Of a DNA stretch of 18,322 bases, positions 7,129 to 14,726 are shown in pieces. Source of the stretch: an uncultured Clostridium sp. (GTDB lineage: Bacteria > Bacillota > Clostridia > Lachnospirales > Lachnospiraceae); the NCBI GenBank assembly GCA_938036545.1, contig CALHQJ010000043.1:1-18322 (forward strand). The letters run 5' to 3'. Below the pieces are notes generated by a model. That model saw only the letters and a list, made by a program, of their open reading frames with translations. It was not told the origin of the DNA and did not search any database. The stretch's first letter is position 1. Every line of letters begins with the position of its first letter. Position numbers and translations under genes: made by a program.

Positions 7129-7173
7129 GGTGCGAATCAAAAGCAAACATAAATTTTCAGGGAGATTCGCACC
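7129..7173. repeat. Perfect 10-bp inverted repeat in the leader-like region
   Basis: GGTGCGAATC at 7129-7138 and its exact reverse complement GATTCGCACC at 7164-7173 enclose 25 bases. There is no T-run behind the second arm, so it is not an intrinsic terminator. It lies upstream of the repeat's promoter, so it is more likely a DNA element (for example a binding or adaptation site) than part of the repeat transcript, unless csm5 transcription reads through. Confidence 0.65.
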
Positions 7174-7189
7174 GGAGTTTTGATAAAAA

Positions 7190-7206
7190 CCAGAAAAAAT
7201 TTCTGG
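7190..7206. repeat. Small inverted repeat in the leader-like region
   Basis: CCAGAAA and TTTCTGG pair perfectly across three A residues. No poly-T follows. It is the second of three spaced inverted repeats before the solitary CRISPR repeat; role unknown. Confidence 0.5.
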
Positions 7207-7237
7207 AAGGGGAACGAAGGTTATGGTTTGAAAATGG

Positions 7238-7254
7238 GGAAAATGGCATTTTCC
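7238..7254. repeat. 17-base palindrome abutting the repeat promoter
   Basis: GGAAAATG and CATTTTCC flank one central base, a near-perfect operator-like dyad. It ends ten bases before the -35 element at 7264. That placement fits a regulator or an adaptation-factor binding site. No regulator gene is present in the window. Confidence 0.55.
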
Positions 7255-7263
7255 ATAAAATAG

Positions 7264-7292
7264 TTGATAAGGTTGAGAAAATATTGTATAAT
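7264..7292 (+). promoter_or_regulatory. Near-perfect sigma-A promoter firing into the solitary repeat
   Basis: TTGATA (7264-7269), a 17-base spacer and a perfect TATAAT (7287-7292). Initiation seven bases downstream falls at about 7299, the first base of the CRISPR repeat, so the RNA would begin with the repeat itself. Confidence 0.78.
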
Positions 7293-7298
7293 TTTGCT

Positions 7299-7331
7299 GT
7301 CTAGCTCCGCGAGGAGCTAGTGGATTGAAAT
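7299..7331 (+). CRISPR. Solitary type I-C CRISPR repeat (no array)
   Basis: A 33-base unit: GT, a perfect 8-bp stem (CTAGCTCC 7301-7308 with GGAGCTAG 7313-7320) around GCGA, and the tail TGGATTGAAAT (7321-7331). This is the form and tail of type I-C repeats. The next 215 bases up to cas3 contain no second intact repeat. At 7358-7370 there is GTCTGGATATAAG, which resembles a repeat that has lost its stem-loop, but the match is weak. The element may be an array that lost its spacers, a one-unit crRNA-like gene, or the start of an array interrupted before cas3. The I-C array is normally found beside the cas genes, and none follows cas2 here. Confidence 0.72.
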
Positions 7332-7547
7332 TGATAGCACGGCAGGCAGAACCATTAGTCTGGATATAAGGATAATACAAAAGAAAATATAATTGTAGGT
7401 GATAAAATTTTATGAATTTGGTCATAATACCATAAAATATATTGAATATTACGGACGAATATGTTAAAATATCATAAATATATAATATTATATAACTAAA
7501 TTCTTGATATTTGGTTTTGAAATATTTTCAGAGATGGGAGGAATGAA
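7332..7547 (+). other. AT-rich gap between the solitary repeat and cas3
   Basis: No gene. The first bases after the repeat (7332-7357) could be a spacer or spacer remnant, but no second intact repeat closes it. Further on are an exact palindrome ATAAAATTTTAT (7402-7413), a looser inverted repeat ATTTTATG/CATAAAAT (7407-7414 and 7431-7438), and the cas3 promoter. No intrinsic terminator is seen, so RNA started at the repeat could read into cas3. Confidence 0.6.
7442..7470 (+). promoter_or_regulatory. Candidate promoter of the type I-C operon
   Basis: TTGAAT (7442-7447), 17 bases, then TAAAAT (7465-7470) with an extended -10 TG at 7462-7463. Predicted initiation is near 7477, some 70 bases before cas3. 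The upstream palindrome at 7402-7413 could be a regulator site. The operon may also be read from the repeat promoter at 7264. Confidence 0.55.
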
Positions 7548-9689
7548 ATGGAGTATTTAGCTCATAGAGATGAGGCATCAGGGCGAGAACAAAGTTTAAA
7601 AGAACATTTGGAAAATACTGCAGAACTATCAGGAAACTTTGCTCAGAAATTTGGGGCATATCGGTGGGGATATTGTGCTGGAATGCTCCATGACATTGGA
7701 AAATATTCTCAGAAGTTCCAAAGACGCCTTTGGGGAAGTACGGAAAAGACAGATCATGCGACTGCTGGCGCTCAGGTTTGCTGGAAATGTCCCAATGGGT
7801 ATCAGTTTTTAAGCTATTGCATTGCAGGGCATCATTCTGGACTTCCTAATACAGAAAATAAAAATGATACAGGAAGTGATTCCAGCATATATGGCCGAAT
7901 GAAAAAGAAAGTAGAAGACTATGTCGCCTATGAAAACGAGATAAAAATTCCAGAACTGGGAGCCCCGCCATTTGCGATGACAAAGGAGGATAATCCTGGA
8001 TTTTTTGTGGGGACGCTGATTCGCATGTTGTATTCCTGCCTGGTAGATGCAGATTTTTTGGATACAGAGTCATTTATGGAGAGGGAAAATAGAAAACGGG
8101 ACGGCGGAGAAACAATTTCTGTATTACATAACCGTTTAATGAAGCATATTTCTAATTGGATCCAGAATAATGATATTGATACCATTAATGGAAGGCGCTC
8201 GGAGATTTTAAGAAATTGTTTGAAAATGGGAAAAAATTCTCAGGGGATTTTTCGATTGACAGTACCTACAGGAGGAGGAAAAACGGTCGCTTCACTGGCA
8301 TTTGCACTGGAACACGCCCAAAATTATGGATTGGATCGAATTATTTATGTGATTCCATATACGAGTATTATTGAACAGAATGCAAAAGTTTTTGCAGATA
8401 TTTTAGGAGATAGTAATGTGTTGGAACACCACAGTAATGTGGATTATCCAGATACTGAGGAATGGAAACCAATGCAGCTGGCAACGGAAAACTGGGACAA
8501 ACCCGTTGTAGTGACGACCAATGTACAGTTTTTTGAATCTTTATTCTCTAACCGCTCATCTAAATGCAGGAAACTTCATAATATAGCAAACAGTGTGATA
8601 ATTTTTGATGAAGCACAGATGCTTCCAAGTGATTATTTAAGGCCTTGTTTAATGGTAATGGAACAACTGGTTCGTCATTATAATAGTACGATTGTCTTGT
8701 GCACAGCGACTCAGCCTGCCTTAGATCCTCTTTTTTCTGAAAATATTAAAATCCAAGAATTATGTCCTCGTATGGAAGAGCAGTTTCAATTTTTTAAACG
8801 GACACAAATAGAAAGCCTAGGTGATATTTCAGAAGACGAATTGGTTTATAACCTCCGGAAATCGGCTTGTGTTTTATGTATTCTTAATACGAAAAAGAGT
8901 GTGCAGAGGGTATACCAGAAATTAGAGGGAGAAGGGGTTTATCACTTGTCGACCGCTATGTATTCAATACATAGGAAGAGAATTTTAGCTGAAATAAAAG
9001 AACGGTTAAAAAAGCATCAAAAATGTGTGGTAATTTCTACAAGTCTGGTAGAAGCTGGTGTAGATTTGGATTTTGCTGCTGTGTACAGACAGGTGGCTGG
9101 TGCGGATTCGATTATTCAGGCGGCGGGCAGATGCAACCGAGAGGGAAAAAGAGATTACGCAGACAGCGTTACATATGTTTTTAGACTAACGGAGAGGGAA
9201 TATATGCCAGGGCAGCGCCAGCAGATGGAAGTTACAGAAGCGCTGTTGGAAGATGGAAGAAGACTAGATGATTTAGATACGATTCATCAATATTTTGAAA
9301 ATTTATTGTATCTGCGCAGGGAAAATTTAGATAAAAAAGGAATTTTAGATCTTTTTCAGCCAGGCCATTTTGAATTTGCAGAAGCGGCAAAGAAATTTAA
9401 ACTAATTGAACAGGATACTGTGACAATCTTGATTCCAAAAGAACCTGGTGGAAGGAAAATTTACGAAGAAATCCGTCAAAAAGGACCCAATAGAAAACTT
9501 ATGAGAGAGGCAGGACAATACAGTATTACAGTATATTCCAATGCAGCTGATAAGATGTATGGGGCGGGAATGATTACTCCGTTTTCCCAGGAATTAAAGG
9601 ATTTTTATGTACTGACAGATGAAGAAAATTATGATGAAAAAGTAGGGCTAAAATTAAACGTCGGATATGGCGAAGCAGTTATTAGGTAA
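7548..9689 (+). CDS. cas3: Cas3 HD nuclease-helicase (type I-C)
   Basis: Cas3 is recruited to DNA opened by the I-C surveillance complex, then unwinds and degrades it. At 713 residues it is a full-length single-chain Cas3. The N-terminal HD domain has H20, the L-H48-D49-I-G pair, HATAGAQ and AGHHSG. The helicase has VPTGGGKT (Walker A, residues 239-246), VVVTTNVQFFESL, IIFDEAQML with DEAQ at 354-357, LCTATQPAL (motif III) and later VVISTSLVEAGVDLDF and QAAGRCNREG (motifs V and VI). All catalytic motifs are present. The start is fixed by GGGAGG at 7536-7541. It is the first gene of the I-C operon. The Cas5 gene starts 34 bases after its stop. Confidence 0.96.
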   Translation: MEYLAHRDEASGREQSLKEHLENTAELSGNFAQKFGAYRWGYCAGMLHDIGKYSQKFQRRLWGSTEKTDHATAGAQVCWKCPNGYQFLSYCIAGHHSGLPNTENKNDTGSDSSIYGRMKKKVEDYVAYENEIKIPELGAPPFAMTKEDNPGFFVGTLIRMLYSCLVDADFLDTESFMERENRKRDGGETISVLHNRLMKHISNWIQNNDIDTINGRRSEILRNCLKMGKNSQGIFRLTVPTGGGKTVASLAFALEHAQNYGLDRIIYVIPYTSIIEQNAKVFADILGDSNVLEHHSNVDYPDTEEWKPMQLATENWDKPVVVTTNVQFFESLFSNRSSKCRKLHNIANSVIIFDEAQMLPSDYLRPCLMVMEQLVRHYNSTIVLCTATQPALDPLFSENIKIQELCPRMEEQFQFFKRTQIESLGDISEDELVYNLRKSACVLCILNTKKSVQRVYQKLEGEGVYHLSTAMYSIHRKRILAEIKERLKKHQKCVVISTSLVEAGVDLDFAAVYRQVAGADSIIQAAGRCNREGKRDYADSVTYVFRLTEREYMPGQRQQMEVTEALLEDGRRLDDLDTIHQYFENLLYLRRENLDKKGILDLFQPGHFEFAEAAKKFKLIEQDTVTILIPKEPGGRKIYEEIRQKGPNRKLMREAGQYSITVYSNAADKMYGAGMITPFSQELKDFYVLTDEENYDEKVGLKLNVGYGEAVIR

Positions 9690-9723
9690 TAGTAAGATCC
9701 TACAAGGAAAGGGGAGATGTAAG

Positions 9724-10386
9724 ATGGCAGTAGGCGTCAGAGTTAAAGTATGGGGAGAGTATGCATTGTTCAGCCGCCCAGAATTGAAAACGGAGAGATA
9801 CAGTTATGATGTTATGACTCCGTCTGCAGCCAGAGGAATTTTGGAAGCTATCTATTGGCACCCTGGTTTGAAATGGCACATTGACAAAATTTATGTAAAT
9901 CGTCCGATCTGTTTTACCAGTATCCGAAGAAATGAAGTAAAAAGCAAAATTTCTGCAAATAATGTTCTGTCTGTATATAATGGGGCCAATAAGCCGCTTT
10001 ATCTCAGCAGCAAAGCAGAAATCGTACAGAGGGCATCGTTTTTGCTTCGCGATGTAGAATATGTAATAGAAGCGCATTTTTCTATGACCGATCAGGCGAA
10101 TCCAACGGATAATCCTGGAAAATTTAAGGACATTATGATGCGCCGATTAAGGAGAGGAGAATGTTATCATACTCCCTATTTTGGGTGCAGAGAATTTCCA
10201 GCTCATTTTTGCTTATGTGAGGAGGAAGAAATCAAAACGGCATATGAAGAGGAAGAAAAACGGGATTTAGGACTTATGCTGTATGATATGGATTATTCCA
10301 ATCCGCAGCAAATTGAACCTATGTTTTTTCGGGCAATTATGTGCAGGGGAGTGCTGGATCTTCGAGATTGTGAGGTGATTCGATGA
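9724..10386 (+). CDS. cas5c: Cas5c (Cas5d) crRNA-processing RAMP
   Basis: In type I-C, which lacks Cas6, Cas5c cuts the repeat and stays bound to the crRNA 5' handle. This 220-residue protein has the family segment YDVMTPSAARGILEAIYW (28-45) and later the PYFGCREFPAHF motif. Y44 is where the catalytic tyrosine is expected. The NPGKFKDIMMRR segment (130-141) covers the region of the Lys-His pair of Bacillus halodurans Cas5d; here it reads K133-F134, so the histidine appears not to be conserved (alignment by eye). An upstream in-frame ATG at 9667 overlaps cas3; the ribosome site at 9705-9715 fits the ATG at 9724 instead. It overlaps cas8c by four bases (ATGA). Confidence 0.93.
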   Translation: MAVGVRVKVWGEYALFSRPELKTERYSYDVMTPSAARGILEAIYWHPGLKWHIDKIYVNRPICFTSIRRNEVKSKISANNVLSVYNGANKPLYLSSKAEIVQRASFLLRDVEYVIEAHFSMTDQANPTDNPGKFKDIMMRRLRRGECYHTPYFGCREFPAHFCLCEEEEIKTAYEEEEKRDLGLMLYDMDYSNPQQIEPMFFRAIMCRGVLDLRDCEVIR

Positions 10387-12107
10387 TCTTACAGGCATTG
10401 ACAAGATATTATGAAGTACTGTTAAAAGAAGGAAAAACAGTTCCAGAAGGATGGTGCCGTGCAAAGGTAGCGTATGCATTGAATTTATCAGAAGAAGGAA
10501 TGATTAAAAATGTAATATCCTTAAAAGTCGAGCAGACAATGGGAAAAAAACAGGTATGGCTGCCAGTAGTGCGGACGGTTCCACAAATGGTAGCTCGCTC
10601 TTCTGGTGTTTCGGCTAATTTTTTATGCGACAATTCCAAATATTTATTGGGCATTGATGAAAATGGAAGCGGGGGGCGGATTCAGGAATGTTTTGAGGCG
10701 GCAAAAAAACACCATGAGACGATTTTAAAACACGCACACAGTAAAGCAGCACAAGCAATTCAACATTTTTTTGAGACGTGGAATCCTGAAACAGCAAAAG
10801 AACATCCAAAACTCCAGGAAGTTTGGGAAGAACTTACAGATGGAAGCAATTTGATTTTTTATATAAATGGCAGAGAAGCACAGGAAGATACAGAAATTAA
10901 GACAGCTTGGGAAGGTTTTCTTAACAGCAGAACGCCAGAACAGGAAGGAATCTGTTTAGTTACAGGCGAAAAAACAGGAATTTCAAGAATTCATACAACA
11001 ATTAAAGGGGTACAGGGAGCGCAATCCAGCGGAGCTGCACTGGTTTCATTTAATGCGCCTGCATTTGAATCCTATGGAAAAGAGCAGAGTTATAATGCTC
11101 CAGTTGGAGAATATGCAGCGTTTGCATATACAACGGCGCTAAATTACCTGTTATCCCAAAAAGAGTATATTATGCAATTCGGAGATACGACCGTTGTATT
11201 TTGGGCGGAAAATGGAGAAGAGGTTTACCAGGATATTTTTAATTGCATGATGGAAGCTCCAATTGATAATCAGAGGGAACTTCAGGGGATTTTCAAAAAA
11301 CTGGCGAATGGTGAGAGGGTAGAGAAAGATGGTCTGGTTTTAGACCAGACAACCCGATTTTATATCTTAGGATTGGCGCCAAATGCAGCGAGACTGGCAG
11401 TGCGCTTTTTTTATCAGGACAGCTTTGGAATGATTTTAGAACATGTGAAAGCCCACTACGATCGGATGGAACTCATCAAACCGTCAAATGAAACGAAAGA
11501 CTATATAGGGCTTTGGTCGCTTTTGCAGGAGACGGTAAATCAGAATGCAAGGGAAAAGAAGCCAGTCCCCAATATGGCGGCAGCAGTACTGCGTGCCATT
11601 TTATCTGGAAGCAGATATCCGGCTAATCTGTATAGCAATACGATAATTCGAATCCGTTCTGAACAAGGGAAAGTAACATGGGGACGAGCATCTATTATAA
11701 AAGCGTATTTAATGAAAAATTATAATTGGAAGGAAGGGAGTGCTTACGTGAGAGTAAATGAAGAATCTACAAGTACTGCATATATATTAGGACAGATTTT
11801 TGCTGTGCTGGAGGCGATCCAGAAAGGGGCGAATCCAAACATTAATGCTACAATCAGGGATCGCTATTTTAATTCTGCATGCACAACTCCATCAACAGTA
11901 TTTCCAATTATTATGAGGCTGAAAAACAGTCATATTCGCAAAATTGATAATGCGGGAATACGAATTTATTATGAAGAGATGCTGACAAAGCTGATGGGAA
12001 AAATCAACGAGTTTCCTCATCGTCTGACATTGGAGGAGCAAGGACATTTTATGCTTGGATATTACCATCAGGTACAAAAGATATATACGAAAAAGGAGGA
12101 ACAGTAA
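10383..12107 (+). CDS. cas8c: Cas8c (Csd1) large subunit
   Basis: A 574-residue large subunit of the I-C surveillance complex, which recognises the PAM and recruits Cas3. Recognition rests on the Csd1-type N-terminus (ILQALTRYYEVLLKEG, then GWCRAKVAYALNL), the LFYINGREA-like segment, CLVTGEKTGISRIHTTIKG, the SFNAPAFESYGKEQSYNAPVGEYAAFAY block, and its place between cas5c and cas7c. Length is usual for the family. It has no catalytic motif, as expected. It starts in an ATGA overlap with cas5c and its stop touches the cas7c start. Its 3' end contains an internal start for the small subunit (see 11748-12107). Confidence 0.95.
   Translation: MILQALTRYYEVLLKEGKTVPEGWCRAKVAYALNLSEEGMIKNVISLKVEQTMGKKQVWLPVVRTVPQMVARSSGVSANFLCDNSKYLLGIDENGSGGRIQECFEAAKKHHETILKHAHSKAAQAIQHFFETWNPETAKEHPKLQEVWEELTDGSNLIFYINGREAQEDTEIKTAWEGFLNSRTPEQEGICLVTGEKTGISRIHTTIKGVQGAQSSGAALVSFNAPAFESYGKEQSYNAPVGEYAAFAYTTALNYLLSQKEYIMQFGDTTVVFWAENGEEVYQDIFNCMMEAPIDNQRELQGIFKKLANGERVEKDGLVLDQTTRFYILGLAPNAARLAVRFFYQDSFGMILEHVKAHYDRMELIKPSNETKDYIGLWSLLQETVNQNAREKKPVPNMAAAVLRAILSGSRYPANLYSNTIIRIRSEQGKVTWGRASIIKAYLMKNYNWKEGSAYVRVNEESTSTAYILGQIFAVLEAIQKGANPNINATIRDRYFNSACTTPSTVFPIIMRLKNSHIRKIDNAGIRIYYEEMLTKLMGKINEFPHRLTLEEQGHFMLGYYHQVQKIYTKKEEQ
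11748..12107 (+). CDS. cas11c: Cas11c small subunit, internal in-frame start within cas8c
   Basis: Type I-C complexes contain a small subunit made by internal translation of the cas8c 3' end. Here an in-frame GTG (11748, codon 456 of cas8c) is preceded by AAGGAAGGGAG at 11730-11740 with seven bases between, a strong ribosome site in the middle of a coding region. The product would be 119 residues (VRVNEESTSTAYILGQIFAV onward), the size known for Cas11c, and largely helical. The mechanism is established for the family; the exact start codon is inferred here. Confidence 0.72.
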   Translation: MRVNEESTSTAYILGQIFAVLEAIQKGANPNINATIRDRYFNSACTTPSTVFPIIMRLKNSHIRKIDNAGIRIYYEEMLTKLMGKINEFPHRLTLEEQGHFMLGYYHQVQKIYTKKEEQ

Positions 12108-13004
12108 ATGGGAGAAGCGATCAAAAACAGATATGAATTTGTAGTTTTATTCGATGTGGAAAATGGTAATCCGAATGGCGATCCGGATGCTGGGAATATG
12201 CCGCGTATCGATCCGGAAACAGGCTATGGGATTGTAACGGATGTATGTCTGAAGCGTAAAATCCGGAACTATATAGAAATGGTAAAAGAGAATGAAGAGG
12301 GGTATGGAATTTATATACGAGAGGATATCCCGTTAAATCGAAGTGATAATAAGGCCTTGGAATATCTGGGGGTGGCTGGAAAAGATGATAAAGGAATCAA
12401 AGAATTAAAGAAGAAAGATCCAGATGCAGACTTAAAAATCCGAGATTTTATGTGTCGGAATTTTTACGATATTCGTACATTTGGAGCTGTGATGACAACC
12501 TTTGTAAAGGCTGCGCTAAATTGCGGACAGGTACGGGGACCAGTACAATTAGGATTTGCAAGAAGTGTAGATCCAATTATCAATCAGGAGGTTACGATTA
12601 CCAGAGTTGCCATTACAACAGAAGAAGATGCTGCGAAAAAAAGCACTGAAATGGGAAGAAAAAATATTGTACCCTATGGTTTGTATCGTGCAGAAGGCTA
12701 TGTATCTGCTAATTTGGCAAGAAAAGTTACTGGTTTTTCAGAGGAAGATTTGGAACTGTTATGGGAAGCGATTCTTAATATGTTCGAGCATGATCATTCT
12801 GCTGCAAGAGGAAAAATGGCAGTACGGAAACTGATTATATTTAAACATAGCAAAGAATTAGGGGATTGTCCTGCATATAAACTGTTTGATGCAGTAGAAA
12901 TTGAAAAAAAGGAAGATGTATTTTATCCAAGAAAATACCAGGATTATACGGTTTCTATCCGAAAAGAGCAGATACCAGAGACAGTAGAAGTAATTGAAAA
13001 ATAA
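12108..13004 (+). CDS. cas7c: Cas7c (Csd2) backbone subunit
   Basis: Several copies of this subunit coat the crRNA in the I-C complex. The 298-residue protein starts with the typical RYEFVVLFDVENGNPNGDPDAGNMPRID segment, shared by Cas7 of types I-B and I-C, followed by VTDVCLKRKIRNYIE. It also has the DIRTFGAVMTT and GPVQLGFARSVDPI blocks. Length is normal and I see no break. Its ATG follows the cas8c stop directly, behind AAAAGGAGGA at 12091-12100. It ends 20 bases before the cas4 start. Confidence 0.96.
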   Translation: MGEAIKNRYEFVVLFDVENGNPNGDPDAGNMPRIDPETGYGIVTDVCLKRKIRNYIEMVKENEEGYGIYIREDIPLNRSDNKALEYLGVAGKDDKGIKELKKKDPDADLKIRDFMCRNFYDIRTFGAVMTTFVKAALNCGQVRGPVQLGFARSVDPIINQEVTITRVAITTEEDAAKKSTEMGRKNIVPYGLYRAEGYVSANLARKVTGFSEEDLELLWEAILNMFEHDHSAARGKMAVRKLIIFKHSKELGDCPAYKLFDAVEIEKKEDVFYPRKYQDYTVSIRKEQIPETVEVIEK

Positions 13005-13024
13005 TAAGGAAGGTGTGGAAGAAG

Positions 13025-13687
13025 GTGGAATACCAAGAGGAAGACTATTTAATGATTTCTGGCATCCAGCATTTCCAATTTTGCAGAAGACAGTGGGCTC
13101 TTATTCATATAGAACAGCAATGGGAAGAAAATATGCATACAGTAAAAGGGGAATTAATGCATAAAAAAGTACATGACCCATATTTAAAGGAAAAGCGAAA
13201 AGATGTTCTTGTTGTTCGGGCGCTTCCAGTTTCTTCCCGTTCCTTAGGGTTTAGCGGAGAATGTGATGTAGTGGAATTTCATAAAAACGAGGATGGGGTT
13301 CAGTTATATGGACATAGAGGCACATATCAGATTTATCCAGTAGAATATAAGAAGGGTAAGCCAAAGAGTTCGGAAGAAGATATTTTACAGTTAACTGCTC
13401 AGGCAATGTGCCTGGAAGAAATGTTTTCTACAGAAATTCCACTGGGAGCGCTCTATTATGGTGAGACTAAAAGACGGCAGGAGATTGAAATCACAGAAGA
13501 ACTCCGCCAAAAGGTAAGAGATATGGCGGCCGAAATGCATAATTATTATGACAGGCATTATACACCTAAGGTAAAAACTGGCAGAAAGTGCAGCTCCTGT
13601 TCGTTAAAGGAACTCTGTATTCCGAAACTGGAAAAGGCAGGAACCGTAAAAGCCTATATAGAGAATACACTGGGGGCAGAAGAATGA
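13025..13687 (+). CDS. cas4: Cas4 Fe-S exonuclease, adaptation factor
   Basis: Cas4 trims pre-spacers and selects PAM-containing ends together with Cas1-Cas2. The 220-residue form has the four iron-sulfur cysteines C20 (FCRRQW), C189, C192 and C198 (CSSCSLKELC), and the RecB-type nuclease residues D81 (GECDVVEF) and E107/K109 (VEYKK). All are intact. The start is uncertain: GTG at 13013 overlaps its own purine-rich site AAGGAAGG (13006-13013), so GTG at 13025 fits better and gives the usual short N-terminus before YLMISGIQHF. Its TGA overlaps the cas1 ATG. Confidence 0.93.
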   Translation: MEYQEEDYLMISGIQHFQFCRRQWALIHIEQQWEENMHTVKGELMHKKVHDPYLKEKRKDVLVVRALPVSSRSLGFSGECDVVEFHKNEDGVQLYGHRGTYQIYPVEYKKGKPKSSEEDILQLTAQAMCLEEMFSTEIPLGALYYGETKRRQEIEITEELRQKVRDMAAEMHNYYDRHYTPKVKTGRKCSSCSLKELCIPKLEKAGTVKAYIENTLGAEE

Positions 13688-14715
13688 AGAAACTTCTAAA
13701 TACACTCTATGTTACAAGAGAAGGCGGATACTTGGCGTTAGATGGGGAGAATATTGTAATTTTTGATGAAGAGTGTGAGATTGGCAGACTTCCTCTTCAC
13801 AATTTGGAAGGAATCGTTTCTTTTGGATATCGAGGGACAAGCCCTGCACTTATGGGAGCGTGTGCAGAAAAAAACATTTCGTTATGCTATGTAACCCCTC
13901 AGGGAAAATTTCTGGCAAGAGTGACAGGAAACATACATGGAAATGTAATTTTAAGAGAACAGCAATATAAGACAAGTACGGATGAAAACAGAAGTCTGGA
14001 GATTGCGAGAAACTGTATTGAAGGAAAGATATATAATGGCAGATGGGTTCTGGAACGTGTTGTCAGAGATCATGGAATGCAGGTGAATTCAGAAAAGATA
14101 AAGCGGGTATCAGAACAAATGAAACAGTCATTAGAACTGGTCAGAGACTCAAAGTCGAAAGACAATTTGAGAGGGATTGAGGGAGAAGCAGCAAAGCTGT
14201 ATTTCAGTGTGTTTGATGAAATGATTCTTCAGCAAAAAAAGGATTTTGTTTTTGAAAAGAGAAACCGACGTCCGCCATTAGACAATGTAAATGCGATGTT
14301 ATCGTTTGTTTATACATTGCTTACCAATATGGTTGCTTCAGCATTGGAAACAGTCGGTTTAGATCCATATATTGGATACCTTCACACAGAGCGTCCAGGG
14401 AGAATGTCATTAGCCCTCGATTTGGTAGAAGAACTTCGGGCAGTATTTGCGGATCGGTTTGTATTGACCTTAATTAACCGGAAAATGATAGGGAAAAAAG
14501 ATTTTCTGAGTAAGGAAAATGGAGCTGTTTTAATAAGTGATGATGCCAGAAAACTAATTTTGACAGAATGGCAGAATCGGAAAAAAGAGCAGATTACTCA
14601 CCCATACTTAAAAGAAAAGGTAGAATGGGGAATGGTTCCGTATGTTCAGGCAATGTTGTTAGCAAGATATTTGCGAGGAGATTTGGATGGTTATCCACCA
14701 TTCTTCTGGAAGTGA
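13684..14715 (+). CDS. cas1: Cas1 integrase (type I-C)
   Basis: Cas1 with Cas2 inserts new spacers at the leader end of the array. The 343-residue protein has the metal ligands E166 (GIEGEAAKLYF), H234 (GYLHTERPGRMSL) and D246 (LALDLVEELR), and the NVNAMLSFVYTLL segment. All are present, so the enzyme looks active. It begins in an ATGA overlap with cas4 and ends 11 bases before cas2. The presence of an intact adaptation set next to no visible array is notable: it must act on arrays elsewhere, or on the solitary repeat at 7299. Confidence 0.97.
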   Translation: MKKLLNTLYVTREGGYLALDGENIVIFDEECEIGRLPLHNLEGIVSFGYRGTSPALMGACAEKNISLCYVTPQGKFLARVTGNIHGNVILREQQYKTSTDENRSLEIARNCIEGKIYNGRWVLERVVRDHGMQVNSEKIKRVSEQMKQSLELVRDSKSKDNLRGIEGEAAKLYFSVFDEMILQQKKDFVFEKRNRRPPLDNVNAMLSFVYTLLTNMVASALETVGLDPYIGYLHTERPGRMSLALDLVEELRAVFADRFVLTLINRKMIGKKDFLSKENGAVLISDDARKLILTEWQNRKKEQITHPYLKEKVEWGMVPYVQAMLLARYLRGDLDGYPPFFWK

Positions 14716-14726
14716 GGAGAAGAAAA

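Larger units (their letters stand above)
7041..7298 (+). other. CRISPR leader-like region upstream of the solitary repeat
   Basis: This 258-base gap holds no credible gene. A 60-codon ORF (7122-7304) has no ribosome site and ends inside the repeat. It contains three inverted repeats: arms 7129-7138/7164-7173 (GGTGCGAATC with GATTCGCACC, loop 25), 7190-7206 (CCAGAAA with TTTCTGG, loop 3) and 7238-7254 (GGAAAATG with CATTTTCC, one central base). It ends in a strong promoter that abuts the repeat. Position, AT-richness and a promoter facing into a repeat fit a CRISPR leader; this is inference. Confidence 0.6.

Noticed and set aside
7122..7304. 60-codon plus-strand ORF in the leader-like region
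   Set aside because: No ribosome site, no family resemblance, and it overlaps inverted repeats, the promoter and the first bases of the repeat.
7299..7331. Reading the 8-bp hairpin as an intrinsic terminator of the type III operon
   Set aside because: No T-run follows the stem, and the tail TGGATTGAAAT and overall form match I-C CRISPR repeats.
7075..7425. 116-codon minus-strand ORF containing FNPLAPRGA
   Set aside because: It reads through the CRISPR repeat in antisense; the FNPLAPRG-like string is what a translated I-C repeat gives. No ribosome site.
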